The translations under genes and the position numbers were made by a program. A stretch of 64,000 bases of DNA, taken from an uncultured Prevotellaceae bacterium (GTDB lineage Bacteria > Bacteroidota > Bacteroidia > Bacteroidales > Bacteroidaceae). A model generated the notes under the pieces. That model saw only the letters and a list, made by a program, of their open reading frames with translations. It was not told the origin of the DNA and ran no database searches. Within the stretch, counting starts at the first letter, position 1; every line of letters begins with the position of its first letter. The DNA lies in assembly GCA_900320845.1 (NCBI GenBank), contig ONTS01000001.1, positions 1 through 64,000 of the forward strand, read 5' to 3'. Shown here piece by piece: positions 45,882 to 53,886 of this stretch.

Positions 45882-46394
45882 ATGGCAATGAACAGAGTAA
45901 AAATCAACAGTGAGATAGAGTTAAAGGATCGTTTAGTAGCTATCAACCGCGTCACGAAGGTTACCAAAGGTGGACGCACGTTTACCTTTGCAGCCATCGT
46001 CGTTGTCGGCGACGGCAAAGGCATCATCGGCTGGGGCTTAGGTAAAGCCGGCGAAGTTACCGCTGCCATCGCGAAAGGTACTGAGGCTGCCAAAAAGAAC
46101 CTCGTCAAGGTGTCAGTGCTCAAGGGCACTATCCCCCATGAGGTAGAAGCACACTTCGGCGGTGCCCGCGTATTCCTCAAACCCGCATCAGCAGGTACAG
46201 GAATGGTTGCCGGTGGTGCCATGCGTGCCGTATTGGAAAGCGCCGGTGTTACCGACGTGCTCGCCAAGTCGAAAGGCTCCTCCAATCCTCACAACCTTGT
46301 GAAGGCAACCATCCAAGCTCTGAGTGAAGTACGCGATGCATACACCGTCGCTCACGACCGTGGCATCAGCATGCAAAAAGTGTTTAACGGATAG
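45882..46394 (+). CDS. rpsE: 30S ribosomal protein S5
   Basis: 170 residues: [76 protein letters not shown]. Intact; next to S8/L18 as usual. Confidence 0.98.
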   Translation: MAMNRVKINSEIELKDRLVAINRVTKVTKGGRTFTFAAIVVVGDGKGIIGWGLGKAGEVTAAIAKGTEAAKKNLVKVSVLKGTIPHEVEAHFGGARVFLKPASAGTGMVAGGAMRAVLESAGVTDVLAKSKGSSNPHNLVKATIQALSEVRDAYTVAHDRGISMQKVFNG

Positions 46395-46405
46395 GAGAAC
46401 AGTTT

Positions 46406-46582
46406 ATGGCAACTATTAAGATCAAACAAATCAAGAGTAAGATAGGTTATCCCATCGACCAGAAACGTACCCTTACCGCCCTCGGTCTGCGCAAGATCTC
46501 GCAGGTGGTAGAACGCGAGGACACTCCCGAAGTGCGTGGGATGATAAGAAAGGTTCATCACTTGGTGACCATAGTTGAATAA
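46406..46582 (+). CDS. rpmD: 50S ribosomal protein L30
   Basis: 58 residues, read directly from ATG 46406 to TAA 46582: MATIKIKQIKSKIGYP, DQKRTLTALGLRKISQVVE and VRGMIRKVHHLVTIVE. The length and order (S5-L30-L15) are canonical. AGGAGAACAG upstream serves as ribosome-binding site. Confidence 0.96.
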   Translation: MATIKIKQIKSKIGYPIDQKRTLTALGLRKISQVVEREDTPEVRGMIRKVHHLVTIVE

Positions 46583-46600
46583 TCAAAACAACACATAAAG

Positions 46601-47047
46601 ATGAAACTACATAATTTGAAGCCCGCAGAAGGCTCGACGCATTCACGTCGCCGCATTGGTAGAGGAACAGGTTCCGGTCTCGGAGGTACATCTACCCGTG
46701 GACATAAAGGTGCAAAGTCACGTTCGGGCTACAGCAGAAAGATAGGTTTCGAAGGCGGTCAGATGCCGTTGCAGCGTCGTGTTCCGAAGGCTGGATTCAA
46801 GAACATCAATCACAAGGAGTACTTTGCAGTTAACCTTTCTACCCTTCAGAAGCTTTCCGAAAACCGTGGCTATCAGAAGATAGGTCTTGCCGAACTGCGT
46901 GAGGCTGGTCTCGTCAACGGCAAAAAGCAAGTGAAGATACTCGGTCAGGGTAACCTCAGCGCAGCCCTTCAGGTAGAAGCACATGCTGTGTCAAAGACTG
47001 CTGAAGAAGCCATCAAGGCTGTAGGTGGAACAATAACACTACTTTAA
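46601..47047 (+). CDS. rplO: 50S ribosomal protein L15
   Basis: 148 residues: [52 protein letters not shown] in outline, [21 protein letters not shown]. Immediately before secY. Confidence 0.98.
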   Translation: MKLHNLKPAEGSTHSRRRIGRGTGSGLGGTSTRGHKGAKSRSGYSRKIGFEGGQMPLQRRVPKAGFKNINHKEYFAVNLSTLQKLSENRGYQKIGLAELREAGLVNGKKQVKILGQGNLSAALQVEAHAVSKTAEEAIKAVGGTITLL

Positions 47048-47055
47048 ATTAAGAT

Positions 47056-48393
47056 ATGAAGAAGTTTATAGAGGTTTTGAAAAACTGTTGGAAGGTCGAG
47101 GATTTAAGACAACGCATCCTCATCACCATCCTCTTTGTAGCAATCTATCGCTTCGGCTCCTTCGTGGTACTGCCGGGCATCGACCCAGCTGGACTGGGCG
47201 AATTACAACAACAGACGGAAGGTGGTTTGATGTCGCTGCTCGACATGTTCTCGGGCGGTGCATTCTCCAATGCGTCTATCTTTGCGTTGGGAATCATGCC
47301 TTATATTTCGGCCTCTATCGTCATGCAGCTACTCTCTGTGGCAGTGCCCTATTTCCAGAAGATGCAACGTGAGGGCGAGAGCGGACGTAAGAAGATCAAC
47401 TGGTACACGCGTATCCTTACCGTAGCCATTCTGCTCTTCCAGGCTCCTTCCTATCTCATCAACCTCCGCATGCAGTCGGGCGGTGCCTTGGCACAAGGCA
47501 TCGACTGGACAGTGTTCATGGTTCCTGCCACCATCATTCTGGCAGCAGGTAGCATGTTCATACTGTGGCTGGGTGAACGCATCACCGACAAAGGCGTCGG
47601 CAATGGTATCTCCATCATCATTATGATTGGTATCATCGCCCGTCTGCCTCAGGCATTTGTCCAGGAGGTTACCTCACGCTTCACCGCCATCACAGGTGGT
47701 GGACTGGTAATGTTCATTGTCGAGATTCTCATCCTCTTCGCTGTAGTATGCGCCTCCATCGTCCTCGTGCAGGGCGTACGCAAGGTGCCCGTACAGTATG
47801 CCAAGCGAGTAATAGGCAACAAGCAGTACGGTGGTGCACGTCAGTACATCCCCCTCAAACTCTTCGCTGCCAACGTCATGCCTATCATCTTTGCACAGGC
47901 ACTGATGTTCATTCCGCTTGCCATCTTCAACTACTCATCACAGGGTGGAAGCTCGTTCACACGTTCGCTGATGGACCACACCAGCTGGACCTACAACATT
48001 ATCTTTGCACTGCTCATCATCGCATTCACATACTTCTATACTGCCATTACTCTCAATCCCACACAGATGGCTGAAGACATGAAGCGCAACAACGGCTTTA
48101 TACCTGGCGTCAAGCCCGGTAAACCGACAGCAGAATACATTGACACCATCATGTCACGTATCACATTGCCCGGCTCGCTGTTCATCGCCTTCATTGCCAT
48201 CATGCCGGCATTGGCAGGTGTGCTCAACGTGCAACAGGCATTTGCCCAGTTCTTCGGAGGCACATCACTGCTCATCCTCGTGGGTGTGGTACTCGATACC
48301 ATTCAGCAGATAGAAAGTCATCTCATGATGCGCCACTACGACGGCTTGCTCAACTCAGGCCGCACACGTCCCAACACGCTTTCTGCCTATTGA
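47056..48393 (+). CDS. secY: Preprotein translocase channel SecY
   Basis: 445 residues with ten membrane helices. Signatures: PGIDPAGLGELQ in the first helix loop, LDMFSGGAFSNASIFALGIMPYISASIVMQLL (plug and lateral gate), RITDKGVGNGISIIIMIGI, and in the C-terminal half NNGFIPGVKPGKPTAEYID. It forms the inner-membrane pore with SecE/SecG; the other Sec genes are elsewhere. Confidence 0.98.
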   Translation: MKKFIEVLKNCWKVEDLRQRILITILFVAIYRFGSFVVLPGIDPAGLGELQQQTEGGLMSLLDMFSGGAFSNASIFALGIMPYISASIVMQLLSVAVPYFQKMQREGESGRKKINWYTRILTVAILLFQAPSYLINLRMQSGGALAQGIDWTVFMVPATIILAAGSMFILWLGERITDKGVGNGISIIIMIGIIARLPQAFVQEVTSRFTAITGGGLVMFIVEILILFAVVCASIVLVQGVRKVPVQYAKRVIGNKQYGGARQYIPLKLFAANVMPIIFAQALMFIPLAIFNYSSQGGSSFTRSLMDHTSWTYNIIFALLIIAFTYFYTAITLNPTQMAEDMKRNNGFIPGVKPGKPTAEYIDTIMSRITLPGSLFIAFIAIMPALAGVLNVQQAFAQFFGGTSLLILVGVVLDTIQQIESHLMMRHYDGLLNSGRTRPNTLSAY

Positions 48394-48422
48394 TTTAGGC
48401 AGAGGCGTCATTGTGTTTCACG

Positions 48423-49241
48423 ATGGCAGTGTACCTGAAGACCGAGGATGAGATAAACCTTATGCGCCAGGCTGGCGACCTTGTGGGCCGAACCCTCGCC
48501 GAAGTGGCACGCCACATCCGACCGGGAGTAACCACCAAGCAACTCGACACCATTGCCGAGACCTACCTGCGCGATCATGGTGCCATACCATCGTTCAAAC
48601 ACTACCCCAACTCGAAGGGAGCGCCCTTCCCGGCAAGCATTTGCACCTCCATTAATGATACCATCGTGCATGGCATCCCCAGCCAGAGTGCTGTCCTCCA
48701 TGAGGGCGATATCATCTCTGTCGACTGCGGTGCCGAGTTCAACGGCTTTCACGGCGACTCCTGCTACACCTTCGCGGTAGGGCAGGTCAGCGATGACATC
48801 CGCCGGTTGATGCTCACCACGCGTCAAGCTCTCGACGAAGGCATCCTTGCCGCTACCGCTGGAGCATATCTTGGCGACATAGGCCACGCCATACAGCAAC
48901 ACTGTGAAGCGCAAGGCTATGGCGTCGTACGCGAGCTCACCGGACACGGTGTCGGCCGCCAACTGCACGAAGAGCCACTGGTGCCCAACTACGGCGCACC
49001 CGGCAGAGGACTCATGCTCAAGGAAGGCATGTGCATCGCTATCGAACCGATGATAACACTCGGACAACGCTACATAGAGCTCCTGCCCGACTATTGGACT
49101 ATCCGCACACGCGACCGACAGGCTGCTGCCCACTACGAACATACCCTCGTCATACGAGAGGGCAGGGCTGACATCCTCACCACATTCCAATACATAGAGC
49201 AGGCACCCAAGGCTGACAGTCCGACAGGAGTAACAGCATAA
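48423..49241 (+). CDS. map: Methionine aminopeptidase, type I
   Basis: 272 residues from ATG 48423 (MAVYLKTEDEINLMRQAGDL); the ATG four codons earlier is also open but adds no homologous residues. Metal-site residues: D in VDCGAEFNGFHGDSCYTF, H in ELTGHGVGRQLHEEP, E in CIAIEPMITLG, and E in TLVIREG. Removes the initiator methionine. Usual place between secY and infA. Confidence 0.97.
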   Translation: MAVYLKTEDEINLMRQAGDLVGRTLAEVARHIRPGVTTKQLDTIAETYLRDHGAIPSFKHYPNSKGAPFPASICTSINDTIVHGIPSQSAVLHEGDIISVDCGAEFNGFHGDSCYTFAVGQVSDDIRRLMLTTRQALDEGILAATAGAYLGDIGHAIQQHCEAQGYGVVRELTGHGVGRQLHEEPLVPNYGAPGRGLMLKEGMCIAIEPMITLGQRYIELLPDYWTIRTRDRQAAAHYEHTLVIREGRADILTTFQYIEQAPKADSPTGVTA

Positions 49242-49274
49242 CCGAAGAAACCAAACCCACCAAAACCCCACCGC

Positions 49275-49493
49275 ATGGCAAAACAGAATGCAATCGAACA
49301 AGACGGCACAATCCTCGAGTCGTTATCCAACGCAATGTTCCGTGTAGAACTCGAAAACGGCGTACCCATCATCGCCCACATCTCCGGTAAGATGCGCATG
49401 CACTACATCCGTATCCTCCCCGGCGACAAGGTAAAGATAGAGATGAGTCCGTACGACCTCACCAAGGGCCGCATCGTTTTCCGCTACAAGTGA
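49275..49493 (+). CDS. infA: Translation initiation factor IF-1
   Basis: 72 residues, normal length, OB fold: [28 protein letters not shown] in outline, [33 protein letters not shown] in outline. Followed by a 117-bp gap before L36 with no clear structure. Confidence 0.98.
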   Translation: MAKQNAIEQDGTILESLSNAMFRVELENGVPIIAHISGKMRMHYIRILPGDKVKIEMSPYDLTKGRIVFRYK

Positions 49494-49610
49494 TACGCCG
49501 TCGTCGTTCACTCCGACAGCCGCTACCATAGCGGTCGCCACTGCAGCGTGACCGACACGCACCCCAATCCATCGCATTCCACAGCATATCAATGTAAACC
49601 CTACATAGCA

Positions 49611-49727
49611 ATGAAGACAAGAGCATCATTAAAGAAACGTACACCCGACTGCCAGATCGTTCGTCGTGAAGGCCGGCTGTTCGTTATCAACAAGAAAAAT
49701 CCTAAGTACAAGATGCGTCAGGGATAA
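49611..49727 (+). CDS. rpmJ: 50S ribosomal protein L36, cysteine-poor form
   Basis: 38 residues from ATG 49611 to TAA 49727: [20 protein letters not shown], then [15 protein letters not shown]. The zinc ligands of the classical form (three Cys and one His) are reduced to a single cysteine; the other positions are T, N and Y. It is therefore a zinc-independent L36. Located between infA and rpsM as usual. Confidence 0.96.
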   Translation: MKTRASLKKRTPDCQIVRREGRLFVINKKNPKYKMRQG

Positions 49728-49770
49728 TCCTGCCATCTAGAACCAAACACATTAACTTTTAATCAACACA

Positions 49771-50151
49771 ATGGCAATAAGAATTGTTGGAGTAGATTTG
49801 CCCCAGAATAAGCGTGGCGAAATCGCATTGACCTACATCTACGGAATAGGTCGAAGTAGTTCAGCAAAGATATTGGATAAGGCCGGCGTGAGCCGTGACT
49901 TGAAAGTCAACGAATGGAATGACGAGCAAGCTGCCAAAATCCGCGAAATCATCGGAGCTGAATACAAAGTAGAAGGTGATCTCCGCAGTGAGGTACAGCT
50001 TAACATCAAGCGTCTGATGGACATCGGTTGCTACCGTGGCGTTCGTCATCGTAATGGTCTGCCCGTTCGCGGTCAGAGCACGAAGAACAATGCCCGCACC
50101 CGCAAGGGACGTAAGAAGACTGTAGCTAACAAGAAAAAAGCAACTAAGTAA
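49771..50151 (+). CDS. rpsM: 30S ribosomal protein S13
   Basis: 126 residues: [67 protein letters not shown] in outline. Bridges B1a/b with the 50S subunit. Confidence 0.98.
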   Translation: MAIRIVGVDLPQNKRGEIALTYIYGIGRSSSAKILDKAGVSRDLKVNEWNDEQAAKIREIIGAEYKVEGDLRSEVQLNIKRLMDIGCYRGVRHRNGLPVRGQSTKNNARTRKGRKKTVANKKKATK

Positions 50152-50165
50152 GAAAGGGTAAAGAC

Positions 50166-50555
50166 ATGGCAAAGAAACAATCATCATCAAAGAAAAGAAA
50201 CGTTCGCGTTGACGCAATGGGTCAGCTGCATGTTCACAGCTCTTTCAACAACATCATCGTTTCCCTGGCCAACAGCGAGGGACAGGTCATCTCTTGGTCA
50301 TCAGCAGGTAAGATGGGTTTCCGTGGTTCTAAGAAGAACACCCCGTATGCTGCACAGATGGCAGCTGAAGACTGCGCCAAGGTTGCTTTCGACCTGGGTC
50401 TGCGCAAGGTGAAAGCCTTCGTCAAGGGTCCCGGCAATGGTCGTGAGTCAGCTATCCGTGCCGTCCATGGTGCAGGTATTGAAGTTACCGAGATCATCGA
50501 CGTTACACCGCTACCGCACAACGGCTGCCGTCCTCCCAAGCGTCGTAGGGTATAA
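50166..50555 (+). CDS. rpsK: 30S ribosomal protein S11
   Basis: 129 residues: [41 protein letters not shown], and the C-terminal [18 protein letters not shown]. Platform protein. Confidence 0.98.
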   Translation: MAKKQSSSKKRNVRVDAMGQLHVHSSFNNIIVSLANSEGQVISWSSAGKMGFRGSKKNTPYAAQMAAEDCAKVAFDLGLRKVKAFVKGPGNGRESAIRAVHGAGIEVTEIIDVTPLPHNGCRPPKRRRV

Positions 50556-50666
50556 CACAAAGGTATGACAAGGCACAGGGCTACGAGGTCCCAGCCGCAT
50601 AGCCCTGACAACCTTGTTCCAACCAACCATATCACAATTTATAAAAAAGCATTAACTTTTTAAATT

Positions 50667-51272
50667 ATGGCAAGATATATTGGACCGAAATCAAAGATTG
50701 CGCGCCGTTTTGGAGAACCCATCTTCGGTGCCGACAAAGTTTTGTCCCGGCGCAACTTCCCCCCGGGACAGCATGGCAACAACCGCCGTCGCAAGCAGTC
50801 GGAGTACGCTGTCATGCTGGCAGAGAAGCAGAAAGCCAAGTACACCTACGGCGTCCTCGAGCGTCAGTTCCGCAACATGTTTGAGCACGCATCCAAGGCA
50901 GAAGGTATCACCGGTGAGGTGCTCCTGCAGAACCTTGAGAGCCGTCTCGACAATGTAGTCTATCGTCTCGGCATTGCACCTACGCGTGCCGCTGCTCGAC
51001 AGCTCGTCGGACACAAGCACATCGTGGTTGACGGACAGGTGGTCAACATCCCCTCTTACAGTGTGAAGCCTGGACAGATTGTTGGCGTACGCGAGAAGTC
51101 TAAGTCTCTCGAAGTTATCGAAGCATCGCTGGCAGGTTTCAACCACAGTAAGTATCCCTGGATCGAGTGGGACAACAGCAGCCTGAGCGGCAAGTTCCTT
51201 CACAAGCCCGAACGCGCTGACATCCCCGAGAATATCAAAGAGCAGTTAATCGTAGAATTGTATTCTAAATAA
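50667..51272 (+). CDS. rpsD: 30S ribosomal protein S4 (zinc-free type)
   Basis: 201 residues: [42 protein letters not shown]4 domain [31 protein letters not shown] in outline. No N-terminal cysteine cluster, so the C-minus form. A 111-bp gap precedes it without a visible terminator. Confidence 0.98.
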   Translation: MARYIGPKSKIARRFGEPIFGADKVLSRRNFPPGQHGNNRRRKQSEYAVMLAEKQKAKYTYGVLERQFRNMFEHASKAEGITGEVLLQNLESRLDNVVYRLGIAPTRAAARQLVGHKHIVVDGQVVNIPSYSVKPGQIVGVREKSKSLEVIEASLAGFNHSKYPWIEWDNSSLSGKFLHKPERADIPENIKEQLIVELYSK

Positions 51273-51284
51273 ATCATTAAGTTA

Positions 51285-52274
51285 ATGGCGATATTAGCAT
51301 TTCAAAAACCCGAACAAGTCATCATGTTGGATGCCACTTCCACGTACGGACGCTTTGAGTTCCGTCCGTTGGAGCCCGGCTTCGGCATCACCATTGGTAA
51401 TGCCCTGCGCCGCATCCTGCTCTCCTCACTCGAAGGCTATGCCATCAACACTGTCAAGATTGGCGGCGTTGAGCATGAGTTCGCTTCGGTGCCGGGAGTA
51501 AAGGAAGATGTCACCAACATCATACTTAATCTCAAGCAAGTGAGATTTAAGCAAACAGTAGAAGAATTCGAGAATGAGAAAGTCAGTATCATGGTTGAGA
51601 ACTGCACCGAGTTCAAGGCCGGTGATATCAGCAATTATCTGACCGGATTTGAAGTGTTAAATCCCGATTTGGTGATTTGCCATTTAGATGCAAATGCAGT
51701 AATGCAGATCGACCTCACCATCAATAAAGGCCGTGGTTACGTACCTGCCGAGGAAAACCGCATTTTCTGCACCGACATCAATGTGCTCCCCATCGATTCT
51801 ATCTACACCCCAATCCGCAACGTCCGCTACGCTGTTGAGCCCTATCGCGTAGAGCAGAAGACTGACTACGACAAGCTCATCATCGAAGTGACGACGGACG
51901 GTTCCATCCACCCGAAGGACGCACTCAACGAGGCTGCAGCCATCCTCATCCAACACCTCTCCCTCTTCGCCGACGAAACCATCACCGTGGAGAACCCCGA
52001 CGAAGAAGTCAACGAGGAGTTCGACGAAGACGTGCTCCACATGCGTCAGCAGCTTAAGAAAAAGCTTGTCGACATGAACCTCTCCGTGCGCGCCCTCAAC
52101 TGTCTGAAAGCCGCAAACGTGGAAACACTGGGCGACCTTGTGCAGTACAACAAAAGCGACCTGCTCAAGTTCCGTAATTTCGGAAAGAAATCGCTCACAG
52201 AGCTTGATGATTTGCTCAAGAGAATGAATCTGTCGTTTGGAACCGATGTTTCAAAATATAAAATTGTAGAATAA
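51285..52274 (+). CDS. rpoA: RNA polymerase alpha subunit
   Basis: 329 residues: N-terminal dimerisation domain ([32 protein letters not shown] in outline, [15 protein letters not shown]), a linker rich in acidic residues ([15 protein letters not shown]), and the C-terminal domain ([34 protein letters not shown]). Intact. Confidence 0.99.
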   Translation: MAILAFQKPEQVIMLDATSTYGRFEFRPLEPGFGITIGNALRRILLSSLEGYAINTVKIGGVEHEFASVPGVKEDVTNIILNLKQVRFKQTVEEFENEKVSIMVENCTEFKAGDISNYLTGFEVLNPDLVICHLDANAVMQIDLTINKGRGYVPAEENRIFCTDINVLPIDSIYTPIRNVRYAVEPYRVEQKTDYDKLIIEVTTDGSIHPKDALNEAAAILIQHLSLFADETITVENPDEEVNEEFDEDVLHMRQQLKKKLVDMNLSVRALNCLKAANVETLGDLVQYNKSDLLKFRNFGKKSLTELDDLLKRMNLSFGTDVSKYKIVE

Positions 52275-52277
52275 CCC

Positions 52278-52883
52278 ATGAGACACAATAAGAAATTCAA
52301 CCATCTCGGTCGTACTGCATCTCATCGGCAGGCTATGCTCGCGAACATGGCTATCTCGCTGATCATGCACAAAAGAATCACTACGACCCTCGCGAAAGCA
52401 AAGGCACTGAAGAAGTATGTCGAACCCCTCATCACACGATGCAAGGACGATAGCACCAACTCACGCCGCGTAGTTTTCTCATACCTCCAGAACAAGGAAG
52501 CCATCAAGGAGCTCTTCGGCTCCGTTGCTGAAAAGGTCGGCGACCGTCCCGGCGGATACACACGTATCATCAAGTTAGGCTCACGTCTGGGCGACGCCGC
52601 ACAGATTTGCTTCATCGAACTCGTCGACTTCGACGAGAACATGGCCAAGACACCGAAGACAGCCAAGCGCACACGTCGCAGCCGCCGTTCGACAACAAAG
52701 GCCGCCGAGGAAACAAAAGCCGAGACACCCGTTGCAGAGGAAGCAAAGGCTGAAGAAGTGAAAGCCGATGCTCCCGCCGCTGAGGAAGCAAAAGCCGAAG
52801 AGGCTGAAGCACCCGAAGCAGAGGTGAAAGAAACCGAAGCCGAGACCAAAGAGGATACACCGGCAGAGGAAGAAAACAAATAA
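52278..52883 (+). CDS. rplQ: 50S ribosomal protein L17 with long acidic C-terminal extension
   Basis: 201 residues. The L17 core ([20 protein letters not shown] ... [27 protein letters not shown] in outline) ends near residue 120. It is followed by a short basic block ([18 protein letters not shown]) and about 60 residues of E/A/K/T low-complexity repeats with recurring EEAKAEE units. The core fold is complete; the tail is probably disordered and solvent exposed. Last gene of the superoperon. Confidence 0.96.
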   Translation: MRHNKKFNHLGRTASHRQAMLANMAISLIMHKRITTTLAKAKALKKYVEPLITRCKDDSTNSRRVVFSYLQNKEAIKELFGSVAEKVGDRPGGYTRIIKLGSRLGDAAQICFIELVDFDENMAKTPKTAKRTRRSRRSTTKAAEETKAETPVAEEAKAEEVKADAPAAEEAKAEEAEAPEAEVKETEAETKEDTPAEEENK

Positions 52884-52911
52884 GCATATACTGCGAAACC
52901 TATCCTCAATA

Positions 52912-52950
52912 GCCCTCAGTGAGACTTGTCTTACTGAGGGCACCTTTTTT
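52912..52950 (+). terminator. Terminator of the ribosomal superoperon
   Basis: GCCCTCAGTGAGA (52912-52924) pairs with TCTTACTGAGGGC (52929-52941), 13 bp with one G-U, loop CTTG, followed by ACC and TTTTTT. It lies 28 bp after rplQ. Confidence 0.93.
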
Positions 52951-53027
52951 AATACCAACTCCGTCCCGGCCTTTCATCCCTTCTTCCGCACACCATCCTG
53001 CGCATGAACGAACCATGCTCGCTTAGT

Positions 53028-53090
53028 AAAAAGCATACATTTTGGTCACCAAAATGTATGCTTTTTGGTCACCAAAAACGATCGTTTTTG
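53028..53090. repeat. Three overlapping palindromes sharing GGTCACC
   Basis: Palindrome 1: 19-bp arms AAAAAGCATACATTTTGGT (53028-53046) and complement (53048-53066) around a single C. Palindrome 2: TTTTTGGT-C-ACCAAAAA (53062-53078). Palindrome 3: CAAAAACGATCGTTTTTG (53073-53090), perfect. Each overlaps the next, and GGTCACC occurs twice, 23 bp apart. Single-base loops are too tight for an RNA hairpin, so a protein-binding or replication-related DNA palindrome, or a mobile repeat, is more likely. The rest of the 652-bp gap (52884-53535) shows only the terminator, this cluster and a promoter-like box. Confidence 0.9.
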
Positions 53091-53342
53091 TTTTTTCATT
53101 GGGGCTTGTTCATGAAGCAAGTGAGTCTGTATATGACTGGTTGTGAGGAGAAATTGAACGGAGAAGTTACCTGAAAGCTGCATCAAGTGTGCAGTTTGCC
53201 GTCCAGTTTCCGCTTTTATGTCTCATAATGGGGTCAATAGTGTCACCTTTCCTCAGTCTGACAACACTGACATCCTGTAGCCCCTGTTTGTTAAAAAAAA
53301 CTAAAAGTAACATATGTTACGATGCAGTTTATTCCTAGTCGG

Positions 53343-53350
53343 TACTTTTG
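53343..53350 (+). promoter_or_regulatory. Candidate -7 box for the small-protein/lipoprotein/GH5 unit
   Basis: TACTTTTG at the distance expected for a ~180-nt leader before the gene at 53536. There is no good TTG 20 nt upstream. The downstream leader contains CGGACTATGCCGGACTAT, a 9-bp direct repeat (53409-53427 region). Confidence 0.4.
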
Positions 53351-53535
53351 AAGTAAAAAATGAAAGACCTCATTAATCTTCGTTAATCCGAATGCAGATT
53401 CAGGCCTGTTCGGACTATGCCGGACTATAGTTTTTATCGATACTATTAATACTATGAAATACCATGGTCCTAATATATATACGATACTTCCTATAACCCC
53501 TTCCACTCGTAAACTCATCAACAAACCCTAACGAT

Positions 53536-53835
53536 ATGAAAAATAATGATAACACTACAGATTTCTGCCGCATGTCTGTCGATACTGAAATGACGGACAT
53601 ACTGCGGCCTTATGTGCGTCCCGAGTTACAAGTCATAGACACAGAGGTGTGTTTATTCTCTTTGATGGCCTCTGGTACGGATACCTCCGGCGGTGCCGGC
53701 GGCGACGGTCATAGCGACGGAGAGTTCGAAGATCCTGGCAAGGGCTTCGACTTTGAGGATGATGACGATGACACGGGGACCAATCCCTTCAACACGATGA
53801 AGGGCGGAAGCGCCTGGAGGGAAATCAGACACTAA
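53536..53835 (+). CDS. Small Gly/Asp-rich protein of unknown function
   Basis: 99 residues, no signal peptide and no membrane segment. It has three parts: a polar N-terminus; a central YVRPELQVIDTEVCLFSLMAS block (about 26-46) with the Y-x-x-P-E-[LI]-x-V-[IV] look of short Prevotella peptides; then a low-complexity SGGAGGDGHSDGEFEDPGKG and FEDDDDDTG stretch before a short basic end. Two cysteines (C11, C39). It precedes the lipoprotein gene by about 50 bp and reads in the same direction, so it is probably cotranscribed with it and the GH5 gene. I cannot assign a function; the layout (conserved core plus variable acidic tail) would fit a peptide precursor, a chaperone-like partner, or a small regulator. 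Confidence 0.6.
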   Translation: MKNNDNTTDFCRMSVDTEMTDILRPYVRPELQVIDTEVCLFSLMASGTDTSGGAGGDGHSDGEFEDPGKGFDFEDDDDDTGTNPFNTMKGGSAWREIRH

Positions 53836-53886
53836 GCGTTCATGTTCCCGCTAGACACAGACAATACACAAACACTATACCATATT

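Noticed and set aside
53291-53524. 77-codon minus-strand open frame upstream of the small acidic protein
   Set aside because: It covers a leader/promoter region, is AT-rich and resembles no protein.
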